From: an uncultured Pseudomonas sp.
GTDB taxonomy: Bacteria; Pseudomonadota; Gammaproteobacteria; Pseudomonadales; Pseudomonadaceae
Assembly (NCBI RefSeq): GCF_946886105.1
Contig: NZ_CAMPHV010000076.1
Location: 1-14,524, forward strand
Direction of reading: 5' to 3'
DNA: 14,524 bases
The stretch's first letter is position 1; every line of letters begins with the position of its first letter. The notes under the pieces were generated by a model, which had not been told where the DNA came from, did no database searches, and worked only from the letters and a program-made list of their open reading frames with translations. Below, piece after piece: positions 1 through 6,186 of the stretch. The translations under genes were made by a program, and so were the position numbers.

Positions 1-175
1 TGGCGAGATTTTTCGCGGCAACGCGGCTTGCGCTGAAACGGCAACAGACCCTAGGGAAAAGCAATCTGATTACCGAGGAGGTGACACGCCACGCGAGTCC
101 AGCACAGATGTGCTTCCTTAGATAATTGCGAGGAAGCAACCCGCACCGTGAATAACGCTTATGCATAACAACCTA
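1..175. other. Left flank, no confident gene
   Basis: One plus-strand frame is open from base 3 to a TAA at 123-125 (41 residues, reading ARFFAATRLALKRQ and so on). It could be the tail of a gene that begins outside the window, but it has no recognisable motif and is too short to judge. A perfect 8-bp inverted repeat, TGCTTCCT (111-118) and AGGAAGCA (131-138), surrounds that stop codon. It has no T-tract, so it is at best a factor-dependent or processed 3' end. Nothing else is visible here. Confidence 0.25.
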
Positions 176-204
176 TTGATAAAAACACACGCAACCCAGA
201 TAAC
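176..204 (+). promoter_or_regulatory. Putative sigma-70 promoter of the small lipoprotein gene
   Basis: TTGATA at 176-181 matches the -35 consensus in five of six bases. It is separated by exactly 17 bp from GATAAC at 199-204, which matches the -10 consensus in four of six. Transcription would start near 211, giving a leader of about 70 nt before the ATG at 283. The assignment is by eye only. An alternative TTGACT at 242-247 has TAATAA only 13 bp downstream, which is too close for a standard promoter. Confidence 0.4.
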
Positions 205-282
205 TGCGCAGTCAATTCCCGACCCTGGTCGTATTGTGTATTTGACTCGCCAAACTTCATTAATAACGAGTGAGTAAAAAAC

Positions 283-579
283 ATGCATTCACCTTTGAGG
301 GTCATCATTTCCGCTGCCTTGGTCGCGACCTTAGTAGGCTGCTCTTCGATAGCCGCAAATACCAATATGCTTAGCGACGATCAACTGTTATCAAAATCTG
401 CCGGTGGGCTCGGCTATTCACCCAGCGACCTCCAACTCTTGGATAAACGAGTAAGTGGCACGGAAACCTACGCCACCCTCAAAGCCAGGGATGGTAAGGA
501 ATACACCTGCATTATAAATGGTGGGAATTTGCTGAGCTTTGGCATGACCAACCCAGCAATCTGCCAACCAAGACGGTAA
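283..579 (+). CDS. Small lipoprotein of unknown function
   Basis: The 98-residue product starts with a type II (lipoprotein) signal peptide: R6, a hydrophobic stretch at residues 7-18 and a lipobox L17-V18-G19-C20, so the mature protein would begin at lipidated Cys20. Ser at +2 and +3 and no Asp at +2 suggest sorting to the outer membrane. The mature part of about 79 residues has one central basic/acidic segment (LLDKRVSGTETY) and a DGKEYTC-INGG stretch, with two further Cys near the C-terminus that could form a disulphide. I do not recognise a family. The ATG follows a weak GAGTGAG ribosome binding site, and the gene ends 7 bp before a strong intrinsic terminator, so it is probably a single-gene unit. 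Base composition is AT-richer than the genes after 4177. The lipoprotein call is firm; the role is unknown. Confidence 0.75.
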   Translation: MHSPLRVIISAALVATLVGCSSIAANTNMLSDDQLLSKSAGGLGYSPSDLQLLDKRVSGTETYATLKARDGKEYTCIINGGNLLSFGMTNPAICQPRR

Positions 580-586
580 GCCCAAC

Positions 587-610
587 AAGCCGGTTTAAAA
601 ACCGGCTTTT
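587..610 (+). terminator. Intrinsic terminator after the lipoprotein gene
   Basis: AAGCCGGTTT (587-596) pairs with AAACCGGCTT (599-608), and the right arm runs into TTTT (607-610). The stop codon of the lipoprotein gene is at 577-579. Confidence 0.8.
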
Positions 611-854
611 AGCCAGATGAACACGTACACACGCAGCATTGACGGTGATTATTCTAGATTGTGTTTTATTTCACCAACACTGCCGCGCAAATCAAGCATG
701 GTTATGGACAAAATAAGCGATAGGCACGCATCACAGACGTGCAGAGGTAAAAGTAAAGACAGGCCATGCTTAAACCCATGCCTTAAACCCTTGCAAAATC
801 ATCAATATTTATTGCGTGGCAATCGCGACGCACGCTAAACCCACATGAAGGCAA
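611..854. other. Non-coding gap, no gene seen
   Basis: Together with its flanks this is a gap of about 330 bp between the lipoprotein gene and the next exported protein. The longest open frame (617-838, plus) has an implausible composition, no ribosome binding site and no domain, so I leave it out. Around 768-795 an imperfect direct repeat is visible (CATGCTTAAAC then CATGCCTTAAAC). No RNA gene or mobile-element end is recognised. Confidence 0.5.
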
Positions 855-883
855 TAGACGCTCGGGCACGCACTGTCTATATA
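855..883 (+). promoter_or_regulatory. Putative sigma-70 promoter of the 910-2064 gene
   Basis: TAGACG (855-860, four of six against TTGACA) and TATATA (878-883, four of six against TATAAT) are separated by exactly 17 bp. The predicted start near 890 would give a 20-nt leader with GGAG at 899-902 as ribosome binding site. The spacing is ideal, but the hexamers are only fair. Confidence 0.4.
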
Positions 884-909
884 CACCTCGACAAACATGG
901 AGTTTCGTC

Positions 910-2064
910 ATGAGTAAACTTTCTAGACTGACAAGTCTCTGCTTGCTTACCGCTTTGAGTAATCCTACTTACGCAGGCTGGGTCTTGTTTCATCAGCAGG
1001 GAGAGCCGGGCAAGCGCGAAGCCTACTTTGCCGAAATCACCCGCATTGCCGAGCGGACCGAAATAGACAGCATCATGGGCGCTACCAGTATCTGGGAATT
1101 GCCGGTCATGGTTGTCCATCAAGCTGCTGCCGCACCAGAGTGGAGCGAGCTGAAACTGCAGTTTGAATGCCAGAACAAGCCATACAGCTCATCTGCCAAT
1201 GTTGATGGCTGGAATGACCCGGTAAATGCGCGCATCGCCGCGCGCAGCTACACCGTACCAAGAATCGATTTATCCAACCGACCGCTGCCAGAAACCCAGT
1301 GGGCCAGAGACAACCGCGTGCCCATGATCAAGGCACATAAGTTCGCCTGCCAGGAAGAAGTTGTGCGCAACGCTTTGCAGGTGTCCATCGCTCACGGTCA
1401 ATTCGATGTAAACCGTTTCAACACCGAGCTGCAGAAAATCGGCCTTGTTGAACCGGTGCATCCACTTGACGCCAAGACGGCTATCGACCTGCTGGACCTG
1501 AGCTGGAATGTACTCTGGAAAGGCAGCAAGCGCCCGGATCCATCCGGACTCTGGGTGAAGAAACTCAGCCCACAAGAAAAAGCCCGTAACGAGGCCCAGT
1601 ACGCCGCCATCCAGAAAAAAATGGATGACGCGGTGCAAAAGGCGGATCAGAAATACCTGCCCACGGTGAAGAAGATGCAGGCCGAACACGCGTTTGTGGA
1701 GGCCGCTGCCAAGGTGCGTGGCAATCGTTCACTCAGCAAAATGGAAGCCTCGGCGTTAATGGTATGGCTGGCCCGCGAAGAGACAGAGGTGAGCGCGAAA
1801 ATGGGGGCGCCTGCCATCACCCAGTCCGGCAACCTGAAGTTCCTTGGCTATGGTCAGTCTTTTGACAACACATCGGCGATGATGCATGTGCCTAGCGGCC
1901 AGGTTTTCGAACAAGGTGTACGTACAAGTTGTGAAGCGCAGTTTGTGATGTTGCAGGACAAACAGAATATCTGGCGCGTTGCCGATATCCGCATCGCGGG
2001 TGCGTCCAATCAAATAAGTGTTAATCCATGTGAGGATTTGCTGACCACACCGGATACTCCATGA
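910..2064 (+). CDS. Exported protein of unknown function, 384 aa
   Basis: The protein opens with a Sec signal peptide (K3, R6, hydrophobic core at residues 7-16, likely cleavage after T20-Y21-A22 before GWVLF), so it acts in the periplasm or outside the cell. The start is fixed by GGAG 7 nt upstream. Three zones can be seen. Residues 23-110 resemble small surface/lipoprotein domains of the form W-x-Y-x-D...W-x-L...C. The charged middle, roughly 220-290, is rich in Lys, Glu and Gln and is probably helical (SPQEKARNEAQYAAIQKKMD). The C-terminal part, about 290-375, has MGAP...G-x-L-x-F-L-G-Y and later C-E-A-Q-F-V...R-V-A-D-I-R-I, a pattern like BamE/SmpA-type or surface-adhesin-E-like domains. 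Those likenesses are inference from residue patterns, not matches I could verify. It lies 133 bp before another exported protein on the same strand and may be co-transcribed with it. Confidence 0.7.
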   Translation: MSKLSRLTSLCLLTALSNPTYAGWVLFHQQGEPGKREAYFAEITRIAERTEIDSIMGATSIWELPVMVVHQAAAAPEWSELKLQFECQNKPYSSSANVDGWNDPVNARIAARSYTVPRIDLSNRPLPETQWARDNRVPMIKAHKFACQEEVVRNALQVSIAHGQFDVNRFNTELQKIGLVEPVHPLDAKTAIDLLDLSWNVLWKGSKRPDPSGLWVKKLSPQEKARNEAQYAAIQKKMDDAVQKADQKYLPTVKKMQAEHAFVEAAAKVRGNRSLSKMEASALMVWLAREETEVSAKMGAPAITQSGNLKFLGYGQSFDNTSAMMHVPSGQVFEQGVRTSCEAQFVMLQDKQNIWRVADIRIAGASNQISVNPCEDLLTTPDTP

Positions 2065-2197
2065 ACGGGTACTCAAGAATTAACTTTCGACGACAAGCAT
2101 TGCTTTTGCATGCTCGGCAGAAGCGAAATATTGATTTTGAACAAACAACTACAGCCAGTCACAACACATCTAGTTCTTATGTAAAAATGGTGTCTTT

Positions 2198-3316
2198 ATG
2201 AAAAATCATCCTGGGTTGAAATTTTCCATCACGTGGAAGTTCATGATCTTCAGCCTGCTCGCTGTTGTCGCAACCACTTCATCCGCACAGAGCTTCAAGG
2301 ATTACAGTATCACTCGCTCGAATTTGGGCGCGTGGATGCTGCGAGTCAATCCCGCACAACCTGGATTGAACTGCGCAATACGATTTATTCCGGTGAAGCG
2401 CGACTCATCTCAGCTGGCAATTTTTGGACCGACTGCGAGCAACCCACACTCCACCGTTCTTTTCTCTGGCCCATCAGTTCCGCGCAGAAGTAGTCCTGAT
2501 GCTGTTGATTTGAAATTAAGTCAGCGTGACGTACTTGAGACAACTTCTCTCAAGGGTCAATTATTACCACCATCAGAGGGTGCGCCGGGTGGGCACGTGG
2601 CTGTCCAGGTGGCTGATGTCGGTCAACTGTTATCCTCAATGCGCGATAGCGAGAAAGAGATGACGCTCTGGATGGGAGGAGACTTCATCGGGAACAGAGA
2701 GATAATTTATCAACTGGATTACGACGGTTTAGATAAAGCAAAAAAAGAAATGCTTAATTGCATCGCCGGTAGAGAAATTTCTGGCTTGACCTTGGATGAG
2801 GCGTTGGCAGAAGTTCGACCACTTGGTAATTCAACCATTGCCGGCAGTGCTTTTTACAAAGGTGGGTTACTGGCCCAGAAACAGTACCCACCAAAGGGCA
2901 GCAGTGCAGTCAGCCTAATATGGATGAATGATGAATTCAAAGCTTGGTACGAGCAGATTAAGCGCGATAAAAAAATGCCCGATACGATGCCGGAGCATAT
3001 CGCCAAGAACTTTATGTCAACCGTGATAACTGATGACAAAGGCGGCTTTAAATTCACACGTCTTCCCGCTGGGGAGTACATGCTCCTAGCCAGCTTCTCA
3101 TATGAGCAGGAAGTTATGCGATCTGAGAGCATTGGTCAGACGCACGTTTTTGCAGGCAATCAGCATATCGGCACCCAAGAGCATATGTCGTACTGGTGGG
3201 AGATCGTAAAGGAGCCAACAACTTTTCAGAAAACGGTAGTCATAAAGAATGATGGTGACACATTAGATGTGGCACTCGACAAGTCCTTGACCATGTGCTT
3301 TTTTGTTTGCTTCTGA
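2198..3316 (+). CDS. Exported protein with a C-terminal carboxypeptidase-regulatory-like (Ig-like) domain, 372 aa
   Basis: A Sec signal peptide is present (hydrophobic residues 15-27, likely cleavage after S28-S29-A30, mature QSFKDY). The start is uncertain: ATG 2198 has only a weak ribosome site, and Met16 (2243) would still leave a shorter signal peptide. The N-terminal half, 40-200, has paired Cys60 and Cys188 and an amphipathic beta pattern (CAIRFIPVKR, QLAIFGP) without a named family that I can confirm. From about 214 the protein reads like a carboxypeptidase regulatory-like or transthyretin-like beta-sandwich: STIAGSAFYKGG, then T-D-D-K-G-G-F-K-F-T-R-L-P-A-G-E-Y-M-L at 278-296. That motif is typical of such domains in secreted and surface proteins. 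The protein ends oddly in MCFFVCF, which could mean that the original 3' end was altered. It has the low-GC look of its neighbours. The function is unknown. Confidence 0.7.
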   Translation: MKNHPGLKFSITWKFMIFSLLAVVATTSSAQSFKDYSITRSNLGAWMLRVNPAQPGLNCAIRFIPVKRDSSQLAIFGPTASNPHSTVLFSGPSVPRRSSPDAVDLKLSQRDVLETTSLKGQLLPPSEGAPGGHVAVQVADVGQLLSSMRDSEKEMTLWMGGDFIGNREIIYQLDYDGLDKAKKEMLNCIAGREISGLTLDEALAEVRPLGNSTIAGSAFYKGGLLAQKQYPPKGSSAVSLIWMNDEFKAWYEQIKRDKKMPDTMPEHIAKNFMSTVITDDKGGFKFTRLPAGEYMLLASFSYEQEVMRSESIGQTHVFAGNQHIGTQEHMSYWWEIVKEPTTFQKTVVIKNDGDTLDVALDKSLTMCFFVCF

Positions 3317-3345
3317 ATGCACTTCAACCTGAATCATCATGCATG

Positions 3346-3402
3346 GCTAAATCGTCCCTGGCTCCGCACTGTTTAAAACTGCGCCGGAGCAAGCGATTTA
3401 GC
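3346..3402 (+). other. Long interrupted inverted repeat before the DUF3703 gene
   Basis: GCTAAATCG (3346-3354) and CGATTTAGC (3394-3402) are perfectly complementary over 9 bp. Nested inside them, GCTCCG (3361-3366) pairs with CGGAGC (3385-3390). The folded RNA would end 6 nt before the AGGAGG ribosome site (3409-3414) of the next gene. There is no T-tract after the right arm, so it is not a classic terminator. It may be an RNA leader structure that affects translation, or the scar of a mobile element. The structure is seen directly; the role is inferred. Confidence 0.5.
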
Positions 3403-3418
3403 TATCGCAGGAGGCTTT

Positions 3419-3787
3419 ATGCAACGGAGTTTTACACAGAAAATAGCTTCATACGTCAATGCCGAATTAGCAAAATCTAAACATGCGAACTCAATAGGAG
3501 ATTCTCAGTTAGAGTTTGCTTATCTCGAGCGTGCTCATGTGCTTGGCCAGGAGTCTACCTTCTGGCATGTCAAAGTTCATATTCTGATGTTGACTTGGGC
3601 TTTGCGTAATATTTCAGCCAGAGAGTTTATAGGTCAGATTGTTCGTATTCTTGGAGCTTTGGTTGTAACTCCATTAGGCGTGGTGCCACTCGGCAATACC
3701 GGCGGCGCGAATGTCAGCCCGTTTGAAAAGATGGCAATTGATCCGGAGCTGGCGGCGTTGATTAAAAAGGCCAAAACCGGCAAATAA
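3419..3787 (+). CDS. DUF3703-type protein of unknown function
   Basis: The 122-residue protein matches the pattern I know for DUF3703: L36-E-R-A-H40-x-x-x-Q44 near the start, H50-x-x-x-H54 followed by LMLTWALR, G72-Q73-I-x-R76, and a conserved PLGNTGG (90-96) before a short amphipathic tail. The family is about this long, so the gene looks complete. No signal peptide is seen; residues 77-92 are hydrophobic but short. Three spaced His could bind metal (inference only). The start is supported by AGGAGG 4 nt upstream, a rather tight spacing. The gene is preceded by a long hairpin and followed without a gap by a decayed transposase. The reaction is not known; some relatives, as I recall, sit beside metal-resistance genes, but nothing of that kind is in this window. 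Confidence 0.7.
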   Translation: MQRSFTQKIASYVNAELAKSKHANSIGDSQLEFAYLERAHVLGQESTFWHVKVHILMLTWALRNISAREFIGQIVRILGALVVTPLGVVPLGNTGGANVSPFEKMAIDPELAALIKKAKTGK

Positions 3788-4130
3788 CGCGACAGATCGC
3801 GATCTCTCAGGCAGCCCTTGATCACACACAGAATGCAGAATTCCGGCAGCCAACTTATGTTTTCCGACAAGCGACGGAAATTGAGGGTGGTGGCTTCGTA
3901 CAGCGCCCCTTTCAGCGCCGATCGCTGTAGCCGAACCAGTTCTACCTCAGGTGCATAAGCAGCCCTGCCATCAACTGGTAAGCCGGACCACCGCCTTCAC
4001 CCTTCGGCTGGTGCGGCTCGCTCAGAGCAATCACCCCCTTCCACAACACCCGCTGAACCATCTCGATCAATCAGAAGTAGCTCCTGCGGGTCTGTTTGCT
4101 AAGCAGCGCAATCGACAGTGGCGTACCTGT
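3788..4130 (-). pseudogene. Decayed IS5-family transposase fragment
   Basis: Read on the minus strand from about 4130 down to 3790, the three frames together give the N-terminal part of an IS5-family transposase. The pieces are LSIALLSKQTRRSYF, a stop, then LIEMVQRVLWKGVIAL, EPHQPKGEGGGPAYQ, LMAGLLMHLR, a stop (normally Met-Gln), and NWFGYSD. After a frameshift come ALKGALYEA-TTLNFRRL, then KHKLAAGIL in another frame, then VIKGCLRDRDLSR. Family members read VLW/VPWKGLIALIEPHYPKGEGGRP, HLMQNWFGYSDPAMEEALYE, TTILNFRRLLEKH and VINGYLGDRGLS in that order. The copy has at least two stops, several frameshifts and an internal deletion of roughly 20 or more codons between ALYE and TTLNF. The catalytic DDE half is absent. 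It stops right at the DUF3703 stop codon. It is a dead remnant that marks the edge of the low-GC segment. The exact ends and terminal repeats could not be placed. Confidence 0.8.
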
Positions 4131-4176
4131 ACAGCCGGAGTCCATCCGTTACCTGCGCGGCGGCAAGCCAGGCCGC

Positions 4177-4752
4177 CTAACCGCGTTCGCCAGCAACATA
4201 AGCCTGCAACTCCGGATAGAACTGGCGAAAGTCCTCCAGCAACGGCTGATACAGCCGCTCCAGCTCGGCTGCACCGCCGGCCAGCAACCCCGGCCGCGAC
4301 AGCCGCCGATCGATCCCCGCGACCACCTGCTCCAGCACGGCGAAGTCGCGGTAACTGCCCAACCAATCCTGCGCCGCCATGCGTGGCGCGATCAGCGCCA
4401 GGCGCTCGGGCAACAGCGGTTCGGCGGCCAGCACCCGGTACACCCGGCCGGTGAACGACGGCAGCGGTTCGGCGACATAGTCAGCCCAGTTCTGCGCCAG
4501 GCAGTGGTCGAAGAAGATATCCAGAAGAATCCCCGCATAACGCCGCCGCTCCACGGGGAAACGCGCGCGGGATTGCATTTGCAGCGGGTGGCTGTCGGTG
4601 AACACATCGATACGCCGATGCAGGCGGATGGCCGCTTCGATATCCGCCGGCCAACGCCCGGCGAGCGGCCCTTTGACGAAGTCGCCATAGAGGCTGCCGA
4701 GCATTTGCGCCGGGGCATCGCCGCCGAGCTGAAGATGCGCGAGGTAGTTCAT
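4177..4752 (-). CDS. acpH: Acyl carrier protein phosphodiesterase (AcpH type)
   Basis: AcpH hydrolyses the phosphodiester that links 4'-phosphopantetheine to acyl carrier protein, turning holo-ACP back into apo-ACP in the cytoplasm. The 191-residue product fits the family length (about 193). It begins with the typical MNYLAHL, then L18-G-S-L-Y-G-D24-F-V-K-G and the metal-site-like segment L44-H45-R-R-I-D49-x-F-T-D53-x-H55, followed by an F-F-D82-H83 motif. This HD-like set of Asp and His is what I would expect of an active enzyme. I chose the ATG at 4752 over the upstream Met at 4782 because homologues start MNYLAHL and AGGA lies 5 nt before it. Just past the stop, GGCGGC/GCCGCC arms (4159-4177) form a hairpin without a T-tract. 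It is transcribed divergently from xenB, and its 3' side faces the dead transposase. Confidence 0.88.
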   Translation of the reverse strand: MNYLAHLQLGGDAPAQMLGSLYGDFVKGPLAGRWPADIEAAIRLHRRIDVFTDSHPLQMQSRARFPVERRRYAGILLDIFFDHCLAQNWADYVAEPLPSFTGRVYRVLAAEPLLPERLALIAPRMAAQDWLGSYRDFAVLEQVVAGIDRRLSRPGLLAGGAAELERLYQPLLEDFRQFYPELQAYVAGERG

Positions 4753-4837
4753 ACCAATCCTATCGACGCGGTCGATCATCACTATCTGGGCAAACGATCT
4801 GCATATTGCCAGACGCCGCTATAAGGTTCGTCGCAGC

Positions 4838-4856
4838 GCGATACGCACTGTATCGC
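4838..4856. promoter_or_regulatory. Perfect inverted repeat upstream of xenB, candidate operator
   Basis: GCGATAC (4838-4844) and GTATCGC (4850-4856) are perfect inverted arms around a 5-nt centre, ending 31 bp before the xenB ATG. A TATAAG (4820-4825) that could serve as -10 lies just upstream without a clear -35, so a repressor bound here would sit at or just after the start site. The size and symmetry suit a dimeric TetR-, MarR- or MerR-type regulator. No such regulator gene is next to it in this window, and an RNA hairpin is the alternative. Confidence 0.45.
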
Positions 4857-4887
4857 AATCCCCAGTCCTGCTGATGGAAGCGCACCT

Positions 4888-5937
4888 ATGACCACGCTAT
4901 TCGACCCAATAACGATCGGCGACCTGCAATTGGCCAACCGCATCATCATGGCCCCGCTGACCCGCTGCCGCGCCGACGAAGGCCGCGTGCCCAACGCGCT
5001 GATGGCCGAGTACTACGTGCAGCGCGCCTCGGCTGGCCTGATCATCAGCGAGGCCACCTCGGTCACGCCGATGGGCGTCGGTTACCCGAACACCCCCGGC
5101 ATCTGGTCGGACGCGCAAATCCGCGGCTGGAGCAATATCACCAAGGCGGTACACGGCGCCGGCGGCAAGATCGTGCTGCAGCTCTGGCACGTCGGCCGCA
5201 TCTCCGACCCCAGCTACCTGAACGGCGAATTGCCGGTGGCGCCGAGCGCGATCCAGCCGGCCGGCCACGTTAGCCTGGTACGCCCGCTCAAGGACTTCGT
5301 CACCCCCCGTGCGCTGGAGACCGAAGAGGTCGCCGACATAGTCGACGCCTACCGCCAGGGCGCGGAAAACGCCAAGGCAGCCGGTTTCGACGGCGTGGAG
5401 ATCCACGGTGCCAACGGTTACCTGCTCGATCAGTTCCTGCAGAGCAGCACCAACCAGCGCAGCGACCGTTACGGCGGCTCCCTGGAAAACCGCGCGCGCC
5501 TGCTGCTGGAGGTCACCGACGCGGTGGTTTCGGTATGGGGCGCCGGCCGGGTCGGCGTGCACCTGTCGCCGCGGGCCGACTTGCATGATATGGGCGACGC
5601 CAACCGCGCCGAGACCTTCACCTACGTTGCCAGCGAACTGGGCAAGCGCGGCATCGCCTTTATCTGCGCCCGCGAGAAGGAAGCCGACGACAGCCTGACG
5701 CCGAGCCTGAAGCAGGCGTTCGGCGGCGTGTTCATCGCCAACGAAGGCTTCAGCAAGGAACTGGGCAACGCCTGGCTGCAAAGCGGTAAAGCCGACGCGG
5801 TGGCGTTCGGCGTGCCCTTTATCGCCAACCCCGACCTGCCGGCCCGCCTGGCCCAGGACGCGCCGCTCAACCCGCCTCGTCCGGAGGGTTTCTACGCCTC
5901 GGGCGCGGTCGGTTATATCGACTATCCGACGCTGTAA
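4888..5937 (+). CDS. xenB: Old yellow enzyme family ene-reductase / xenobiotic reductase (XenB/NemA-like)
   Basis: This is a cytoplasmic FMN flavoenzyme that uses NAD(P)H to reduce activated C=C bonds. Close relatives (XenB, NemA) also attack nitrate esters and nitroaromatics. The 349 residues form one TIM barrel with all the usual markers: PLTR with Thr25 near the flavin, Q98-L-W100-H-V-G-R, the substrate-binding pair H173 and N176 in EIHGANGYLLDQFLQ with proton-donor Tyr178, Y195-G-G-S-L-E-N-R, and the phosphate-binding end V-A-F-G-V-P-F-I-A-N-P-D-L. The opening FDPITIGDLQLANRI and the ending GYIDYPTL are very like Pseudomonas XenB as I remember it. The start is supported by GGAAG 7 nt upstream. 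A palindrome before the gene suggests repressor control, as NemR does for nemA in E. coli. The true substrate cannot be read from sequence. Confidence 0.93.
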   Translation: MTTLFDPITIGDLQLANRIIMAPLTRCRADEGRVPNALMAEYYVQRASAGLIISEATSVTPMGVGYPNTPGIWSDAQIRGWSNITKAVHGAGGKIVLQLWHVGRISDPSYLNGELPVAPSAIQPAGHVSLVRPLKDFVTPRALETEEVADIVDAYRQGAENAKAAGFDGVEIHGANGYLLDQFLQSSTNQRSDRYGGSLENRARLLLEVTDAVVSVWGAGRVGVHLSPRADLHDMGDANRAETFTYVASELGKRGIAFICAREKEADDSLTPSLKQAFGGVFIANEGFSKELGNAWLQSGKADAVAFGVPFIANPDLPARLAQDAPLNPPRPEGFYASGAVGYIDYPTL

Positions 5938-5993
5938 CGCCGTAAGAGCGGCCTGGCTGCGGGAGATACGAAAAAGGCCGCTCATTCGAGCGG
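5932..5993 (+). repeat. Direct repeat, copy 1 (xenB end and terminator arm)
   Basis: This 62-bp copy starts with the last xenB codon and its stop (CTGTAACGCC...) and ends in the hairpin CCGCTC-ATTC-GAGCGG. It recurs 170 bp further on (6102-6162) with only two substitutions and one missing A. Copy 1 lacks the CCTTTT that makes copy 2 a full terminator. Confidence 0.9.
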
Positions 5994-6030
5994 AATGCTG
6001 TTCACTTACGCCAAGCGAGCAGCATTTTTT
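5994..6030 (+). terminator. Intrinsic terminator between the duplicated copies
   Basis: AATGCTGTTC (5994-6003) pairs with GAGCAGCATT (6017-6026) through one G-T wobble, over a 13-nt loop, and the right arm runs into TTTTTT (6025-6030). It is the first complete terminator downstream of xenB. Confidence 0.75.
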
Positions 6031-6097
6031 GTAGCCCGGATGAAATCCGGGGCAATCTGGCGTCTGAAAAATCGCTCCCGGATTGCATCCGGGCTAC
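6031..6097. repeat. Inverted REP pair (REPIN-like element)
   Basis: Two REP-type hairpins lie in opposite orientation. The first is GTAGCCCGGATGAAATCCGG(G) from 6031, with stem CCCGGAT/ATCCGGG. The second is CCCGGATTGCATCCGGGCTAC at 6077-6097. They are separated by about 25 bp. GTAGCCCGGAT-type repeats are common intergenic elements in Pseudomonas, where REP pairs are thought to be moved by RAYT (TnpA_REP) proteins. No RAYT gene is in this window. Roles proposed for such elements include mRNA 3'-end protection and gyrase binding. Confidence 0.8.
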
Positions 6098-6101
6098 GTG
6101 C

Positions 6102-6162
6102 CTGTAACGCCGTAAGAGCGGCCTGGCCGCGCGAGATACGAAAAGGCCGCTCATTCGAGCGG
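6102..6162 (+). repeat. Direct repeat, copy 2
   Basis: This 61-bp near-copy of 5932-5993 again begins CTGTAACGCC, so it carries a non-functional copy of the last xenB codon and stop. It differs at two positions (CGCGCGAG where copy 1 has TGCGGGAG) and has four instead of five A before GGCCGCTC. It leads into the complete bidirectional terminator. Confidence 0.9.
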
Positions 6163-6168
6163 CCTTTT
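6141..6168. terminator. Bidirectional terminator between xenB and the convergent membrane protein gene
   Basis: AAAAGGCCGCTC (6141-6152) and GAGCGGCCTTTT (6157-6168) form a perfect 12-bp stem with the loop ATTC, flanked by A4 and T4. It can end transcripts from both strands and lies 19 bp past the stop of the minus-strand gene. Confidence 0.9.
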
Positions 6169-6186
6169 CGCGTTACTGACGCTGGA

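Noticed and set aside
242..266. TTGACT and TAATAA before the lipoprotein gene as a promoter
   Set aside because: The spacer is only 13 bp; the 176-204 pair with 17 bp fits better.
617..838. Open frame of 73 aa on the plus strand
   Set aside because: No ribosome binding site, odd composition rich in Arg/Ser/Cys, no domain; probably chance.
3794..3805. 12-bp palindrome AGATCGCGATCT at the IS junction as an integration or operator site
   Set aside because: It lies in the transposase remnant and is explained by its coding sequence (DRDLSR); no second copy is seen.
3634..3870. Minus-strand open frame of 78 aa
   Set aside because: It is one frame of the decayed transposase running into the antisense of the DUF3703 gene, not a gene.
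4096..4824. Open frame of 242 aa on the plus strand opposite acpH
   Set aside because: Antisense to a recognised gene, with no own motifs or ribosome site.
4897..5985. Open frame of 362 aa on the minus strand opposite xenB
   Set aside because: It is the antisense shadow of a clear ene-reductase; its composition (Ala/Val/Gly/Arg/His-rich, low complexity) reflects GC-rich third positions.
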